Positions 1-7,757 of a stretch of DNA of 64,000 nucleotides are shown piece after piece; position 1 is the stretch's first letter, and every line of letters starts with the position of its first letter. Origin of the DNA: Sulfurospirillum sp036802865 (GTDB lineage: Bacteria; Campylobacterota; Campylobacteria; Campylobacterales; Sulfurospirillaceae). The translations under genes and the position numbers were made by a program. The DNA lies in assembly GCF_036802865.1 (NCBI RefSeq), contig NZ_DAIRVK010000006.1:124001-188000 (forward strand), read 5' to 3'. The notes under the pieces were generated by a model. The model searched no databases and was not told the origin of the DNA. It was given only the letters and a program-made list of their open reading frames with translations.

Positions 1-16
1 TAAACATGTTCTCAAA

Positions 17-118
17 GCACCAAAGGTGCGTGGGCTCACTGCCGAAATGAACCCAGTGTTAACGTAGCTTTTAGAGCTTTGCTTTAAAAGCGTGTTATAG
101 AGTTCTATAAGAACTCTA
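17..118 (+). repeat. Dispersed hairpin-rich element, copy A
   Basis: This 100-bp segment resembles 18830-18930 (+) and 27286-27397 (-). Shared blocks in order are a small hairpin GCACCAAAGGTGC, the string AGTGTTAACGTAG, a hairpin around AGCTTTGCT with a TTT loop, and a hairpin TAGAGTTCT-ata-AGAACTCTA at 98-118. The last hairpin sits just before the AAAAGGAG ribosome-binding site of the gene at 140, so this copy would be in that mRNA leader. Whether it is an RNA regulator or a repeat without function is not known. Confidence 0.7.
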
Positions 119-139
119 CTATATAAAAAGGAGAAAACG

Positions 140-349
140 ATGTTACCATTTATCGTAGGCGCACTTGTGGGAGCTACGGCTGTTATTGCATTTGGCAAGA
201 AAAAAGAGTTGAAAGAAGGTTTTGAGCAAGGTGTTTGCAAAGCCAAAGAAGTTGCAGAAGAGGTTAAAAAAGGCTTTGATGGAACTATTGAGTGCATTAA
301 ATCTAAAAAAAGTATTAGCACGAAACCTAAAAAAGAGGAGCTACAATGA
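140..349 (+). CDS. Small glycine-zipper membrane protein (hypothetical)
   Basis: A 69-residue protein with one N-terminal membrane segment (residues about 3-18, glycine/alanine rich, PFIVGALVGATAVIAFG) followed by a charged, lysine/glutamate-rich amphipathic tail. That layout recalls YtxH-like or DUF5132-type small membrane proteins, but no family can be assigned safely. The start is supported by AAAAGGAG seven bases upstream. Its end overlaps the next gene by four bases (ATGA), so it is the first gene of an operon leading to the P-type ATPase at 991. The context suggests an accessory role at the membrane for that pump; this is inference from position only. Confidence 0.75.
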   Translation: MLPFIVGALVGATAVIAFGKKKELKEGFEQGVCKAKEVAEEVKKGFDGTIECIKSKKSISTKPKKEELQ

Positions 350-684
350 CACCTATAGTAGCGATTAACACAGGTACACCTCGTAGTGTAACAGGCAACA
401 TTGTCAGTGGTGCATTAGCCGCTGGTATGGTAGCCACGGCTCTTTCATATACAAAGTACAAACAAGCAGAACTTAGCAAAGAAGAAGCGATTAAACAAAG
501 CCTCAAGCTGTCCGTTCAAGGGGGCATTGCTACAGGAAGTGCGATTGCTGCGGCGAATGCGCTTGGCCGCAATAGCTGGTTGGGTGTTTTGGGCTCACTA
601 ACGGTAGGGGTTGTAGGAATTTATGGTGTTGAAAAACTTTATTCTAAAACGTATGTAAAAGAGACAGAAGAGGATGAAAAATAA
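346..684 (+). CDS. Small glycine/alanine-rich membrane protein (hypothetical)
   Basis: 112 residues with two likely membrane-spanning glycine/alanine-rich stretches (about 20-35 and 55-95) and a short acidic C-terminus. No catalytic or metal-binding motif is visible: there are no cysteines and no histidines. It overlaps the preceding gene by ATGA and the following one by one base (TAATG), which indicates translational coupling in the ATPase operon. Small glycine-rich membrane proteins of this kind tend to oligomerise through glycine-zipper faces; that is general knowledge, not shown here. The function is unknown. Confidence 0.75.
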   Translation: MTPIVAINTGTPRSVTGNIVSGALAAGMVATALSYTKYKQAELSKEEAIKQSLKLSVQGGIATGSAIAAANALGRNSWLGVLGSLTVGVVGIYGVEKLYSKTYVKETEEDEK

Positions 685-986
685 TGGAACTATTGAATTC
701 ACTGGATAAAAACCCTTACATTGGCGGTGAGCCTTCAACTGAGACCAAAAACGAGGGTGGCATGTTAAGCAATCCTGAAAACATGTTTGGTGTATTTAAC
801 ACTAAACAGTTTGTCGTTGGTGCCCTTATTGGGGCTGTGGGAGCGTATCTGCTTACCAACGAAAAAGCGCAGAAAAATCTTTTTAAAACCATTGCGAAAG
901 GGACTGAAATGTTCCAAGCGGGCATTGAAGAGATGAAAGAGCGTTTTGAAGATGCTAAAGCTGAGCTAGCGGCTAAAGAAGCGTAA
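684..986 (+). CDS. Small YtxH-like membrane protein (hypothetical)
   Basis: 100 residues. The N-terminal 35 residues are polar. A single membrane segment follows at about 43-58 (QFVVGALIGAVGAYLL), then a long charged helix (about 62-100) rich in Lys, Glu and Ala. The helix-plus-charged-tail layout is the same as in the 69-residue protein at 140, which suggests that the two are paralogues or work together. The gene ends five bases before the P1B-ATPase gene and overlaps its upstream neighbour by one base. No known function; association with the pump is inferred from operon position. Confidence 0.75.
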   Translation: MELLNSLDKNPYIGGEPSTETKNEGGMLSNPENMFGVFNTKQFVVGALIGAVGAYLLTNEKAQKNLFKTIAKGTEMFQAGIEEMKERFEDAKAELAAKEA

Positions 987-990
987 ATTT

Positions 991-3090
991 ATGCATAAAA
1001 CACGCCTGATTCACCAAACGCCCAAGCGGTTGCGTTATGTGAGCAATGCCCTAAAAAAGGTCAATGCGCATAGTCTCGCAGTTGATCTTAAAAAAATTAA
1101 AGGCGTAAACGAGGTTCGCATTAACCCTAAAATTGGCTCTGTCGTTTTTGAAGGAGACCAATTAGACGCAAACGTTCTTTTAGAGCATTTGCAAACGCTT
1201 GATATCTCAAAGTATCAGATTTGCGATACCTCTATTAATGCGTGTTTTAATGACCACGATGAAAAGCCAAGTATAAAAGGCATGGTGCGTTCGGGTCTTG
1301 CGCTGGTATTTCAGCCATTTATTCCTCAGCCCAATGTTAAACTGGCTATCAGTACACTTGCAAGTTTACCCCTTTTAAAAGAGGGAATGGTGGAGCTTTT
1401 TAGCGAAGGTTTAACCTCTAAAGTCCTTGAAGCGATGGCAGTGGGTGTCTCCTTAGCACGTAGAGATTACAGTGCGGCGAACAGTACCAATGTAATGCTT
1501 GAAATCGGCGAATACATCGAAGAGACAACGGTGCATAAAAGTGATGATCTCATCAAAGAACTCGCTAAACCCAATGTTGAAGAGGCATGGATCGAAGTTG
1601 AAGAGCATGGTAAACGAACCGAAAGACGCATCAGCACCTCAGAGGTGAAAGTCGGTGATATCGTCATTGTCGGCGCTGGCGATACAATACCTATTGATGG
1701 GCACATCATCGATGGAACGGCGTCCATTAACCAAGTGTCGATGACCGGTGAAGCGGAGCCTGTGAAAAAAGAGCGCGGTGGACGTGTTATATCGGGCACG
1801 ATTGTCGAAGCGGGGCGCATTCGCATCTGGGCGGAGCAGGTTGGAGATGACACGGCGACGCAACGCATTAGACACTACATCAAAAGTTCACTGGATGAAA
1901 AGTCCGCTATTGGTCTTAAAGCAACCCATTTAGCCGATAAACTCGTTCCTGTGACGTTAGGCATGGCTGGACTTTCGTACCTGATGCGTCGTGATATGGC
2001 AAGTGTGGCAGCGGTACTGCAAGCAGACTACTCATGTGCGTTAAAGCTCGCTACGCCAGTTGCATTTAAAAACTCACTCTCTATTGCTGGGCACCATGGC
2101 ATTCTAATCAAGGGGGCGAAAGCTTTGGAAGCACTTTCTCATGTCGATACGTTTATTTTTGATAAAACGGGCACACTTACCCATGGCGAGCTTGAAGTGG
2201 TAGAGATTTGCTCATTTGATGCCGCATGGAGCGAAGATGCCATTTTAAATCTCACGGCAAGTGCGGAAGAGCACTACTTTCATCCCGTCGCTGAAGCCGT
2301 TGTGAAAGCCGCTAAAGAGCGCGGTTTCGTCCACATGCACCATGAAGAAGTTGAGTTTATCGTAGCGCATGGGGTTCGCACACAGGTCAACGGGAAAGAA
2401 GCGATTATAGGCAGTCGCCACTTTTTAGAAGAGGATGAGCAGGTCTCCTTTCGTGAGCATGAAGCCAAGATAGAGGCATGTTTGGAAAATGGCAAGATTT
2501 TGCTCTACATCGCATATGACAACAAGCTTTTAGGCACCATAGGCATGATGGATCGTGTACGTGAAAATGCCAAAGAAGCGCTTATGAAACTAAGACAGTT
2601 AGGGGCTAAAGAGATCGTCATGCTCACAGGTGATGTGGAAGACAAAGCACAAGCTTTAGCCCAAGAACTGGGTATAGACACGGTATATGCAAGGCTTTTA
2701 CCGACCGATAAATCGAGCATCGTCCAAGCGCTCAAAGAGAGTGGTAAACATGTTGCCTTTGTCGGCGATGGTATTAATGACGCACCGGCTCTCATGAACG
2801 CCAATGTCGGCATCAGTATGTACAAAGGTGCGGATATCGCAAAAGCAACGGCAGACATTAGTTTGCTCAAAGATGACATTGAAGCGGTTGTGGAAGCGAA
2901 AACACTTGCCAATAAAACAATGGCGCGCATCAACAGTAACTTTAATGCAACCGTGGGCATTAACAGTTGTATCTTAATCGGTGCGGCTGTTGGCTTACTT
3001 AGTCCCGTGAAAACGGCCTTTTTGCACAATGGCACTACAATTGGATTATTACTCAATTCCATGCAAAAAATTCGTATCGAAAAAAGCTAA
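991..3090 (+). CDS. P1B-type heavy-metal-translocating ATPase with atypical metal site
   Basis: 699 residues with all P-type ATPase signatures: TGEAEP at about 252-257 (actuator), DKTGTLTHG starting at D391 (phosphorylation site), a conserved HP pair at 431-432 (typical of P1B pumps) and GDGINDAP near 592. The expected membrane CPC metal motif is replaced by YSCALKLATP (C349 the only cysteine, no proline before it). The N-terminal HMA-like domain (about 1-75) starts HQTPKRLRY and has no CxxC pair. Metal specificity therefore cannot be read from the sequence and is unlikely to be simple Cu(I) or Zn. It is the last of four tightly packed genes, after three small membrane proteins. Other P-type classes are excluded by the HP locus and the length. 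Confidence 0.9.
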   Translation: MHKTRLIHQTPKRLRYVSNALKKVNAHSLAVDLKKIKGVNEVRINPKIGSVVFEGDQLDANVLLEHLQTLDISKYQICDTSINACFNDHDEKPSIKGMVRSGLALVFQPFIPQPNVKLAISTLASLPLLKEGMVELFSEGLTSKVLEAMAVGVSLARRDYSAANSTNVMLEIGEYIEETTVHKSDDLIKELAKPNVEEAWIEVEEHGKRTERRISTSEVKVGDIVIVGAGDTIPIDGHIIDGTASINQVSMTGEAEPVKKERGGRVISGTIVEAGRIRIWAEQVGDDTATQRIRHYIKSSLDEKSAIGLKATHLADKLVPVTLGMAGLSYLMRRDMASVAAVLQADYSCALKLATPVAFKNSLSIAGHHGILIKGAKALEALSHVDTFIFDKTGTLTHGELEVVEICSFDAAWSEDAILNLTASAEEHYFHPVAEAVVKAAKERGFVHMHHEEVEFIVAHGVRTQVNGKEAIIGSRHFLEEDEQVSFREHEAKIEACLENGKILLYIAYDNKLLGTIGMMDRVRENAKEALMKLRQLGAKEIVMLTGDVEDKAQALAQELGIDTVYARLLPTDKSSIVQALKESGKHVAFVGDGINDAPALMNANVGISMYKGADIAKATADISLLKDDIEAVVEAKTLANKTMARINSNFNATVGINSCILIGAAVGLLSPVKTAFLHNGTTIGLLLNSMQKIRIEKS

Positions 3091-3113
3091 GCTGAGTCTT
3101 AGGGGAGAGGTTT

Positions 3114-3139
3114 TATAATTATGATAACTTATATCATAA
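3114..3139 (+). promoter_or_regulatory. -10 box overlapping an inverted repeat (candidate operator)
   Basis: TATAAT at 3114-3119 is followed by a perfect 8-bp inverted repeat TTATGATA-actta-TATCATAA (3119-3139), ending about ten bases before the ATG at 3149. An inverted repeat over the -10 and transcription start is the usual place for a repressor site. The regulator is unknown. Confidence 0.5.
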
Positions 3140-3148
3140 AGGATATTT

Positions 3149-3268
3149 ATGCCTCTTCTCTTTCCCCTTGGAATTGCCGCGGTCTTAACCTTGGCGTTAA
3201 CGTATGAGACAGGAAAAAATGCAAAACGAAAATTTGATAAAAAAAGAGCTAAAGCTACCAAGCTTTAA
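3149..3268 (+). CDS. 39-residue small membrane protein (hypothetical)
   Basis: Short reading frame starting ATG with AAAGGA five bases upstream. The product is MPLLFPLGIAAVLTLALTY followed by a strongly basic tail rich in Lys and Arg. One membrane helix (residues about 2-18) with a positive C-terminus fits a small inner-membrane protein. It has its own TATAAT box and inverted repeat immediately upstream and overlaps the start of the next gene by 50 bases in another frame. The layout matches the other small proteins of this locus. Existence is supported by the ribosome-binding site and composition; the function is unknown. Confidence 0.6.
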   Translation: MPLLFPLGIAAVLTLALTYETGKNAKRKFDKKRAKATKL

Positions 3269-3551
3269 ATCATGGGATTTAGAGACAAAAAAAGAGGCTG
3301 CTAAGATTGGTATGACTGCGTCGATGGCGATTGTGGTAGGCACTTCGTTTGGAATGAAGTCTAAGATCATGAAAAACCTTCACATTGGTGCTGGTGTAGC
3401 GCTTGTTGGTTTTTCACTGTGGCATCATATGCTCTATCAGCCTTCTAAAAAAAGAAGTGCAAAAATGGCACAAGAGGCTATGGTTGAAAGCGAAGTGACA
3501 CCACCTTCTAAGCCAAAACGAACACGTAAAACAAAACCAAAAGAGGCTTAA
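3219..3551 (+). CDS. Small membrane protein next to P1B-ATPase operon (hypothetical)
   Basis: 110 residues from the ATG at 3219, chosen because AGGA lies just before it; an in-frame ATG at 3204 lacks a ribosome-binding site. Two hydrophobic segments (about 30-45 and 55-70, the latter LHIGAGVALVGFSLWHHMLY with two adjacent histidines) are followed by a basic proline/lysine-rich tail ending in KPKEA. The HH pair at a membrane edge could bind metal or haem, but this is speculation. The gene ends inside a convergent terminator hairpin shared with the cytidylate-kinase-like gene on the other strand. Confidence 0.7.
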   Translation: MQNENLIKKELKLPSFKSWDLETKKEAAKIGMTASMAIVVGTSFGMKSKIMKNLHIGAGVALVGFSLWHHMLYQPSKKRSAKMAQEAMVESEVTPPSKPKRTRKTKPKEA

Positions 3552-3568
3552 GCCCTCTTTTGGTTTTT
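3533..3568. terminator. Bidirectional terminator between convergent genes
   Basis: AAAACCAAAAGAGG (3533-3546) pairs with CCTCTTTTGGTTTT (3554-3567) around a short loop, with A-run and T-run flanks that can serve both strands. The stem is built from the overlapping 3' ends of the genes at 3219-3551 (+) and 3548-4186 (-). Confidence 0.85.
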
Positions 3569-4186
3569 GTATTGAATCGTTTCACAAATCAGTGCTATCG
3601 TGTTATCAATTCCTATTTTTGAAGTGTTGAGACAAAGATCGTACTGCAACGCATCACTCCATGGTGTTCCTATTAAAAGCTGGTGATAACGCGCTCGTTC
3701 ACCATCGCTTTGTTCCATCATAATTGCAGCTTCTTTTTTTGAAGTATGGTAAAGTTCTTGAATACGTTTTTGACGAAAATCACCATCAGCATGTAAAAAA
3801 ATGCTCAAATGATTTGGATACTCGCGTAAAATGTGTGAACCACATCGTCCAATAATGATTGCCGACTTCTCTTGTGCAATACCTTGAATGATTTTTGTTT
3901 CGACTTTGAAAATTGCCTCTTCCGATGGGACAAAGAGTTGTGGTGGAAGATAGACATCGGGACTGCAAATGGTTGATTGGAAGATGGATTGCCAAAAAGA
4001 GGGCGTCTTTTCATCAATTGATTCTAAATCCTCTTCAAGAAGCGAAAACTCTTTGGCCACTTGAGCGATAATTTCACGATCAACATAGCCGATGTTAAGT
4101 TGTTTAGCCAATTTTTGTCCAATATATGCGCCACCGCTTCCAATTTGGCGACTAATCGTGATAATAGTATGTGAAGGCTCTTTCAT
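3548..4186 (-). CDS. Cytidylate kinase-like family protein
   Basis: 212 residues. The N-terminus ITISRQIGSGGAYIGQKLA is the P-loop region typical of the cytidylate-kinase-like family (GSGG in place of a classical GKS/T), followed by YVDREII. IIIGRCGSHIL at about residue 110 is the second conserved block, and a lid-like arginine-rich segment (QKRIQELYHTSKKEA) follows. Family members phosphorylate nucleotides or related small molecules, but many are uncharacterised. True Cmk is usually about 220 residues with a different core, so the substrate is left open. It ends convergently with the small protein gene at 3551, overlapping by four bases. Confidence 0.8.
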   Translation of the reverse strand: MKEPSHTIITISRQIGSGGAYIGQKLAKQLNIGYVDREIIAQVAKEFSLLEEDLESIDEKTPSFWQSIFQSTICSPDVYLPPQLFVPSEEAIFKVETKIIQGIAQEKSAIIIGRCGSHILREYPNHLSIFLHADGDFRQKRIQELYHTSKKEAAIMMEQSDGERARYHQLLIGTPWSDALQYDLCLNTSKIGIDNTIALICETIQYKNQKRA

Positions 4187-4322
4187 CTGTAATATCTCCT
4201 AAAAAGAATAAATTCTATTGCTAAGTATACTCCTGTGTTACCTATAAATTAAATAAGAAAAGACTATATTGTTTATAGAATCACTCTTTTTTCCGATATA
4301 TCGAACAAGGCTAAAAATTCGA

Positions 4323-4328
4323 TAGAAT
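4323..4328 (+). promoter_or_regulatory. Likely -10 box for the kinase-regulator pair
   Basis: TAGAAT lies 26-31 bases upstream of the first possible TTG start, in a very A+T-rich stretch. No clear -35 is present, which is normal for campylobacterial sigma-70 promoters. Confidence 0.4.
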
Positions 4329-4353
4329 AGAGCATTAAAGAGAAATTATACGT

Positions 4354-6249
4354 TTGGTATGGAATGAATATAGAGTATTGTCATCACATGAAAGGGCATC
4401 TTTGAAACTGATATGTTTACGATTTATGATTGTCATGTTTCTTGCATCGCTTGTAAATGCGAGCACTTTGAGTATTGATGCTCAAACGCCTTTTTACGAT
4501 CTTCTTCCACACAGTGAAATTTACATCGATAAGACACGCTCTATAACCATTGCTGATTTTGAAAAAAATGCGATTACATTGAGCCAAAATGAGAAAAAAC
4601 TTTTAGGGTTTGGCTATGCGCCTGATTTTGATGTTTGGGTAAAATTTACACTGACAAATACAACAGATGTGCTTCTTGAAAAAATTCTTGAGTATGACAA
4701 CACCATCACTTCTCAAATAGAATTTTTTGATCCATCTTTGTCAACACCTCTCAAAGAGGGACTTTTTTACATGGACAATGAGCGTAAAACGATCAATCCT
4801 ATTTTTAAGATTTCTCTCTTGCCACATACATCGCACACTTTTTATCTGAAAGTGCACTCTTATATTACAACGCTTATTGTGAAATTGAATCTATGGGAGA
4901 GTGAACGTTTTTATGAAAAAGAGATTATCCATCAACTCTGCTTAGCACTCTTTTTTGGAGCCATCAGCATTCTTGCGATTTACAATCTTTCTCTTTTCTT
5001 TTTTACCAAAGACATGAGCTATTTCTACTATGTACTGTATATTGTGGGTGTTATGGTACATCATGGCATTTATGTGGGAATTGCCAATATTTATCTTTTA
5101 AATCAAGAGTGGGTTATACGCCTCATTGGGTTATCGCCTTTTATTGTCGCCTTCCCAATAGTTGCATTAGCCTTTTTTTCGCGCTCTTTTTTACGCATCA
5201 AACAGTATCCATTGCTGAACAAAATACTCAACATCTATCTCATTGTCTTTTCACTTTTCCTCTTTACCATTTTACTGACCAATGCGTTACATCCGTATCG
5301 CAATCTCTTTTTTATCTCTCTTTTGGTCTATCTTTTCATCGTAGCCATTTATGCGGCTTTGAAGAAAAATAGACAAGCCTATTTTATTCTCTTTGGGTGG
5401 GTTACGATTTTAATAGCATTTTTCTTTATGTTTCTCTCCAGTGCAGGTATTTTTAATATTTATGAGCATGTGCGTTACTTTGTTGAACTCTGCATTGTCT
5501 TAGAAGCACTTATCTTTTCCATTGCCTTAGCCGATCGCATTAAACAGCTTCAAAAAGATAAAGAGATCGCCAATGAAACACTGATTCATCAGCAAAAAAA
5601 TGAGCAACAACGCCTCGAGCTTAAAGTCATTGAAAAAACGAAAAACCTCAATGTTGCGCTTGATGAAAAAGAGTTACTGCTTAAAGAGCTCAACCATAGA
5701 GTAAAGAACAATATGCAGATGATTGTCTCGCTTGTACGCTTGCAAAAAGACGAAATAAGCGATGAAAAATTGCAAGATATTTTACAAACGGTGTACAACA
5801 GAATCAATGCCATGAGCCATCTGCACGATCTTTTATACAAACAAGAGACCATTTTACATGTAAATACCTACGACTATTTTTCGCTTTTGATGGAAGAGTT
5901 AGAAGAGAGCTATGAAAAAGATGTCGCCATTCATTTTGATATTAAAACCGATCTTAAAATTGATCAAGCAATGTATTGCGGATTGATTTTAAACGAGCTC
6001 ATGACCAATGCTTTTAAGTACGCTTTCCCCAATGGGAAGGGGAGTATTCATATTCTTTTGAATCAAGTCAAAGAGCGGTACCATTTATGCGTATATGATG
6101 ATGGCATAGGATACAATCAAAATCAGACGTTTCATTCACTAGGATTGGTTTTAGTTGAAACGCTTGCACTCCAGCAACTCAAAGGGGAGATGCGTGTCGA
6201 TTCGAGTCAAGGTGTTCACGTCGAAATTACATGGAGTGTGCATGATTAA
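4354..6249 (+). CDS. 7TMR-DISM sensor histidine kinase (HisKA_2 type)
   Basis: 631 residues from a TTG. An alternative TTG at 4402 with AAAGGG before it would give a better-placed signal peptide (MKLICLRFMIVMFLASLVNA) and may be the real start. An extracytoplasmic DISMED2-like beta domain (about 45-190) is followed by seven membrane segments (about 195-395), a coiled linker, and a HisKA_2 kinase core with ELNHRVKNN (His448 by the longer numbering). The ATPase domain contains NELMTNAFKYAFPNG. Such kinases sense carbohydrates or other periplasmic ligands. It overlaps the response regulator gene by eight bases, so the two form a cognate pair lying beside the acyltransferase locus. Confidence 0.88.
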   Translation: MVWNEYRVLSSHERASLKLICLRFMIVMFLASLVNASTLSIDAQTPFYDLLPHSEIYIDKTRSITIADFEKNAITLSQNEKKLLGFGYAPDFDVWVKFTLTNTTDVLLEKILEYDNTITSQIEFFDPSLSTPLKEGLFYMDNERKTINPIFKISLLPHTSHTFYLKVHSYITTLIVKLNLWESERFYEKEIIHQLCLALFFGAISILAIYNLSLFFFTKDMSYFYYVLYIVGVMVHHGIYVGIANIYLLNQEWVIRLIGLSPFIVAFPIVALAFFSRSFLRIKQYPLLNKILNIYLIVFSLFLFTILLTNALHPYRNLFFISLLVYLFIVAIYAALKKNRQAYFILFGWVTILIAFFFMFLSSAGIFNIYEHVRYFVELCIVLEALIFSIALADRIKQLQKDKEIANETLIHQQKNEQQRLELKVIEKTKNLNVALDEKELLLKELNHRVKNNMQMIVSLVRLQKDEISDEKLQDILQTVYNRINAMSHLHDLLYKQETILHVNTYDYFSLLMEELEESYEKDVAIHFDIKTDLKIDQAMYCGLILNELMTNAFKYAFPNGKGSIHILLNQVKERYHLCVYDDGIGYNQNQTFHSLGLVLVETLALQQLKGEMRVDSSQGVHVEITWSVHD

Positions 6250-6931
6250 AACAAAATTGTTGATTGTTGAAGATGAATCTATCGTTGCACTGGATATTAA
6301 AAATGCTCTGGTAAAATTGGGGCATGAAGTAATCGCGTGCGTTACCAATGCGGACGATGCAATAGCTTGCATTAAGAACAATAGACCCGATATTATCATC
6401 ATGGATATACACTTAAACCATAGCAAAGATGGTATCGAAACGGCTGAAGAGATTCAAAGAATCGCGCATATTCCTATCATCTATCTCACCGCGTTTGCCG
6501 ATGATGAAACCATTAGTAGAGCGGTTAAAACCAATCCCATTGGCTATTTGATTAAGCCTTTTAAACGCGAAGAGTTGAAATCAACCATATTGCTAGGCTT
6601 GCATAAAAAAACTATGGCAGAGGGCACGGTTGTAGATGCTTACCTCACTCCTTTGGGAAGTAATTACAGTTATGATCTTCACGGTGAGCAACTATTTTAC
6701 AACACTATTCCCATTAAACTCAGTATAAACGAGAATTTACTCTTAAAAATCTTGATTGAAGCCAAAGGGAAAGTCATCTCATTTACAGAATTAGAATACT
6801 TCATTTGGCCCAATAGTCCTATTAGCCGAAGTACCCTTCGAACGCTTATTTACAGAACCAGAGCCAAATTAGAATACAAAATCATTGAGACAATTCCCTT
6901 TGTGGGGTGTAAACTCACCCCTGTTAGTTAG
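6242..6931 (+). CDS. Response regulator, receiver plus winged-helix DNA-binding domain
   Basis: 229 residues starting at the ATG that overlaps the end of the kinase gene (ATGATTAA). The receiver domain spans about 1-120 with acidic residues E10 and D11, phospho-acceptor D55 (MDIHLN) and the lysine of YLIKPF. The C-terminal part (about 150-229) looks like an OmpR-type winged helix (LSINENLLLKILIEAKGKVI, then STLRTLIYRTRAKLE). OmpR-type regulators bind direct repeats. The phased TGTGACGC repeats found 0.8 kb downstream are therefore its most obvious candidate targets; this is inference. It converges on the acyltransferase gene, with one base between the stops. Confidence 0.9.
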   Translation: MIKTKLLIVEDESIVALDIKNALVKLGHEVIACVTNADDAIACIKNNRPDIIIMDIHLNHSKDGIETAEEIQRIAHIPIIYLTAFADDETISRAVKTNPIGYLIKPFKREELKSTILLGLHKKTMAEGTVVDAYLTPLGSNYSYDLHGEQLFYNTIPIKLSINENLLLKILIEAKGKVISFTELEYFIWPNSPISRSTLRTLIYRTRAKLEYKIIETIPFVGCKLTPVS

Positions 6932-6932
6932 G

Positions 6933-7682
6933 TTATCTTAAAAAGCATTTTTTGAAAAAGTTAGACACGTCTCTAATGTCCCATGAAAGTACTAAAATAG
7001 CTTTATCGAGGTTTCCATAAGCATCTAACTCTTTTTCGATGTTCATACCACCAAATTTAGCATACAAATTATAATGGTCGCTGGTGATGGCGGCTAAAAT
7101 GAGATTGACCTTTTCGGGATTTTGGAGTGTAAGCTCATAGATGCCCTTGTAAAAGTTCTTAAACTCTAACCCTAATCCTTTACCATCTTGTTTCACCACT
7201 TGCCTCGATAACTCCACCAGCTTATGCTCTCTTAAATAGTCCAATGAAACATTTTTTTCAGTGGGGAGAAACTGTTTTTCATCAAAAATAAGCCGAATGG
7301 AACCCGTTATTTCTTGCTCACTTTGGTAGTAAAAAATAGCAGAGTGTGTATCGTAGGTATCAAAATTAAGCCCTTCAATTTCATCTTTAAATTCGCGTTG
7401 ATACCCTTTTGTCGCATAGACCTCACTGCGTAGGGTAAAAACTTTAATGAGCTCCTCTGCTGTGGTGGTGAGTTTGAGCATTTTATGGTCACAATCCCAT
7501 GACAACTTTTTATTAAAGGCGATGCTCTCTTCAAGGATTTCTTCTAAAAAAAGCCTTTTTTGAAAAAGTCCTAATGCCATCTCTTGCGTAAGTTCCAAAG
7601 GCTCATTAGTGCGTAGATCGGCACCTTTTTGCACTAACGCTTTAAGCTGCGTTAATGCACCATTTTTGTTGATGTAAACCAT
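6933..7682 (-). CDS. LuxI/FeeM-like N-acyl transferase (possible N-acyl amino acid or signal synthase)
   Basis: 249 residues from the ATG preceded by AAAGGAG; an in-frame upstream start lacks such a site. The central region has the GNAT-like layout of acyl-homoserine-lactone synthases and N-acyl amino acid synthases: LRSEVYATKGYQ (about 83-94), ITGSIRLIFD, LPTEKN and VELSRQVVK, followed by the acyl-CoA/ACP-binding segment ending YNLYAKFGG. The ~70-residue N-terminal extension is unrecognised. The family joins an acyl chain from acyl-ACP to an amino acid or SAM; which applies here cannot be told. It is transcribed divergently from the five-gene operon at 7883 and its promoter carries the same regulatory repeats, so it probably acts with those genes. 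Confidence 0.7.
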   Translation of the reverse strand: MVYINKNGALTQLKALVQKGADLRTNEPLELTQEMALGLFQKRLFLEEILEESIAFNKKLSWDCDHKMLKLTTTAEELIKVFTLRSEVYATKGYQREFKDEIEGLNFDTYDTHSAIFYYQSEQEITGSIRLIFDEKQFLPTEKNVSLDYLREHKLVELSRQVVKQDGKGLGLEFKNFYKGIYELTLQNPEKVNLILAAITSDHYNLYAKFGGMNIEKELDAYGNLDKAILVLSWDIRDVSNFFKKCFLR

Positions 7683-7711
7683 GTTCGCTCCTTTAAAGTT
7701 GGGATATAACA

Positions 7712-7745
7712 ATCCTACAAGAAGCGTGTCACAGTTAACGTCACC
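7712..7745 (-). promoter_or_regulatory. Promoter of the acyltransferase gene with paired direct repeats
   Basis: On the minus strand, GGTGACGTT (7745-7737) and TGTGACACG (7733-7725) are spaced 12 bp start to start. A 7-base spacer and then TAGGAT (7717-7712) follow, giving an mRNA leader of about 25 bases. Spacing and repeat sequence match the promoter at 7758-7791 and the orphan site at 14927-14960. This looks like an activator site at the -35 position. Confidence 0.6.
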
Positions 7746-7757
7746 AAAAATAAAAGT

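Noticed and set aside
17..118. Cyclic di-GMP (GEMM) or other known riboswitch for the dispersed element
   Set aside because: The conserved GEMM bases and tetraloop receptor are not present, one copy is not upstream of any gene, and no other known aptamer core was recognised.
2505..3062. 185-codon open frame antisense to the P1B-ATPase gene
   Set aside because: It lies wholly opposite a strongly conserved gene, has no ribosome-binding site and a composition expected of a shadow frame. The same applies to similar antisense frames, for example opposite cheA (20659-21216) and tkt (61156-61557).
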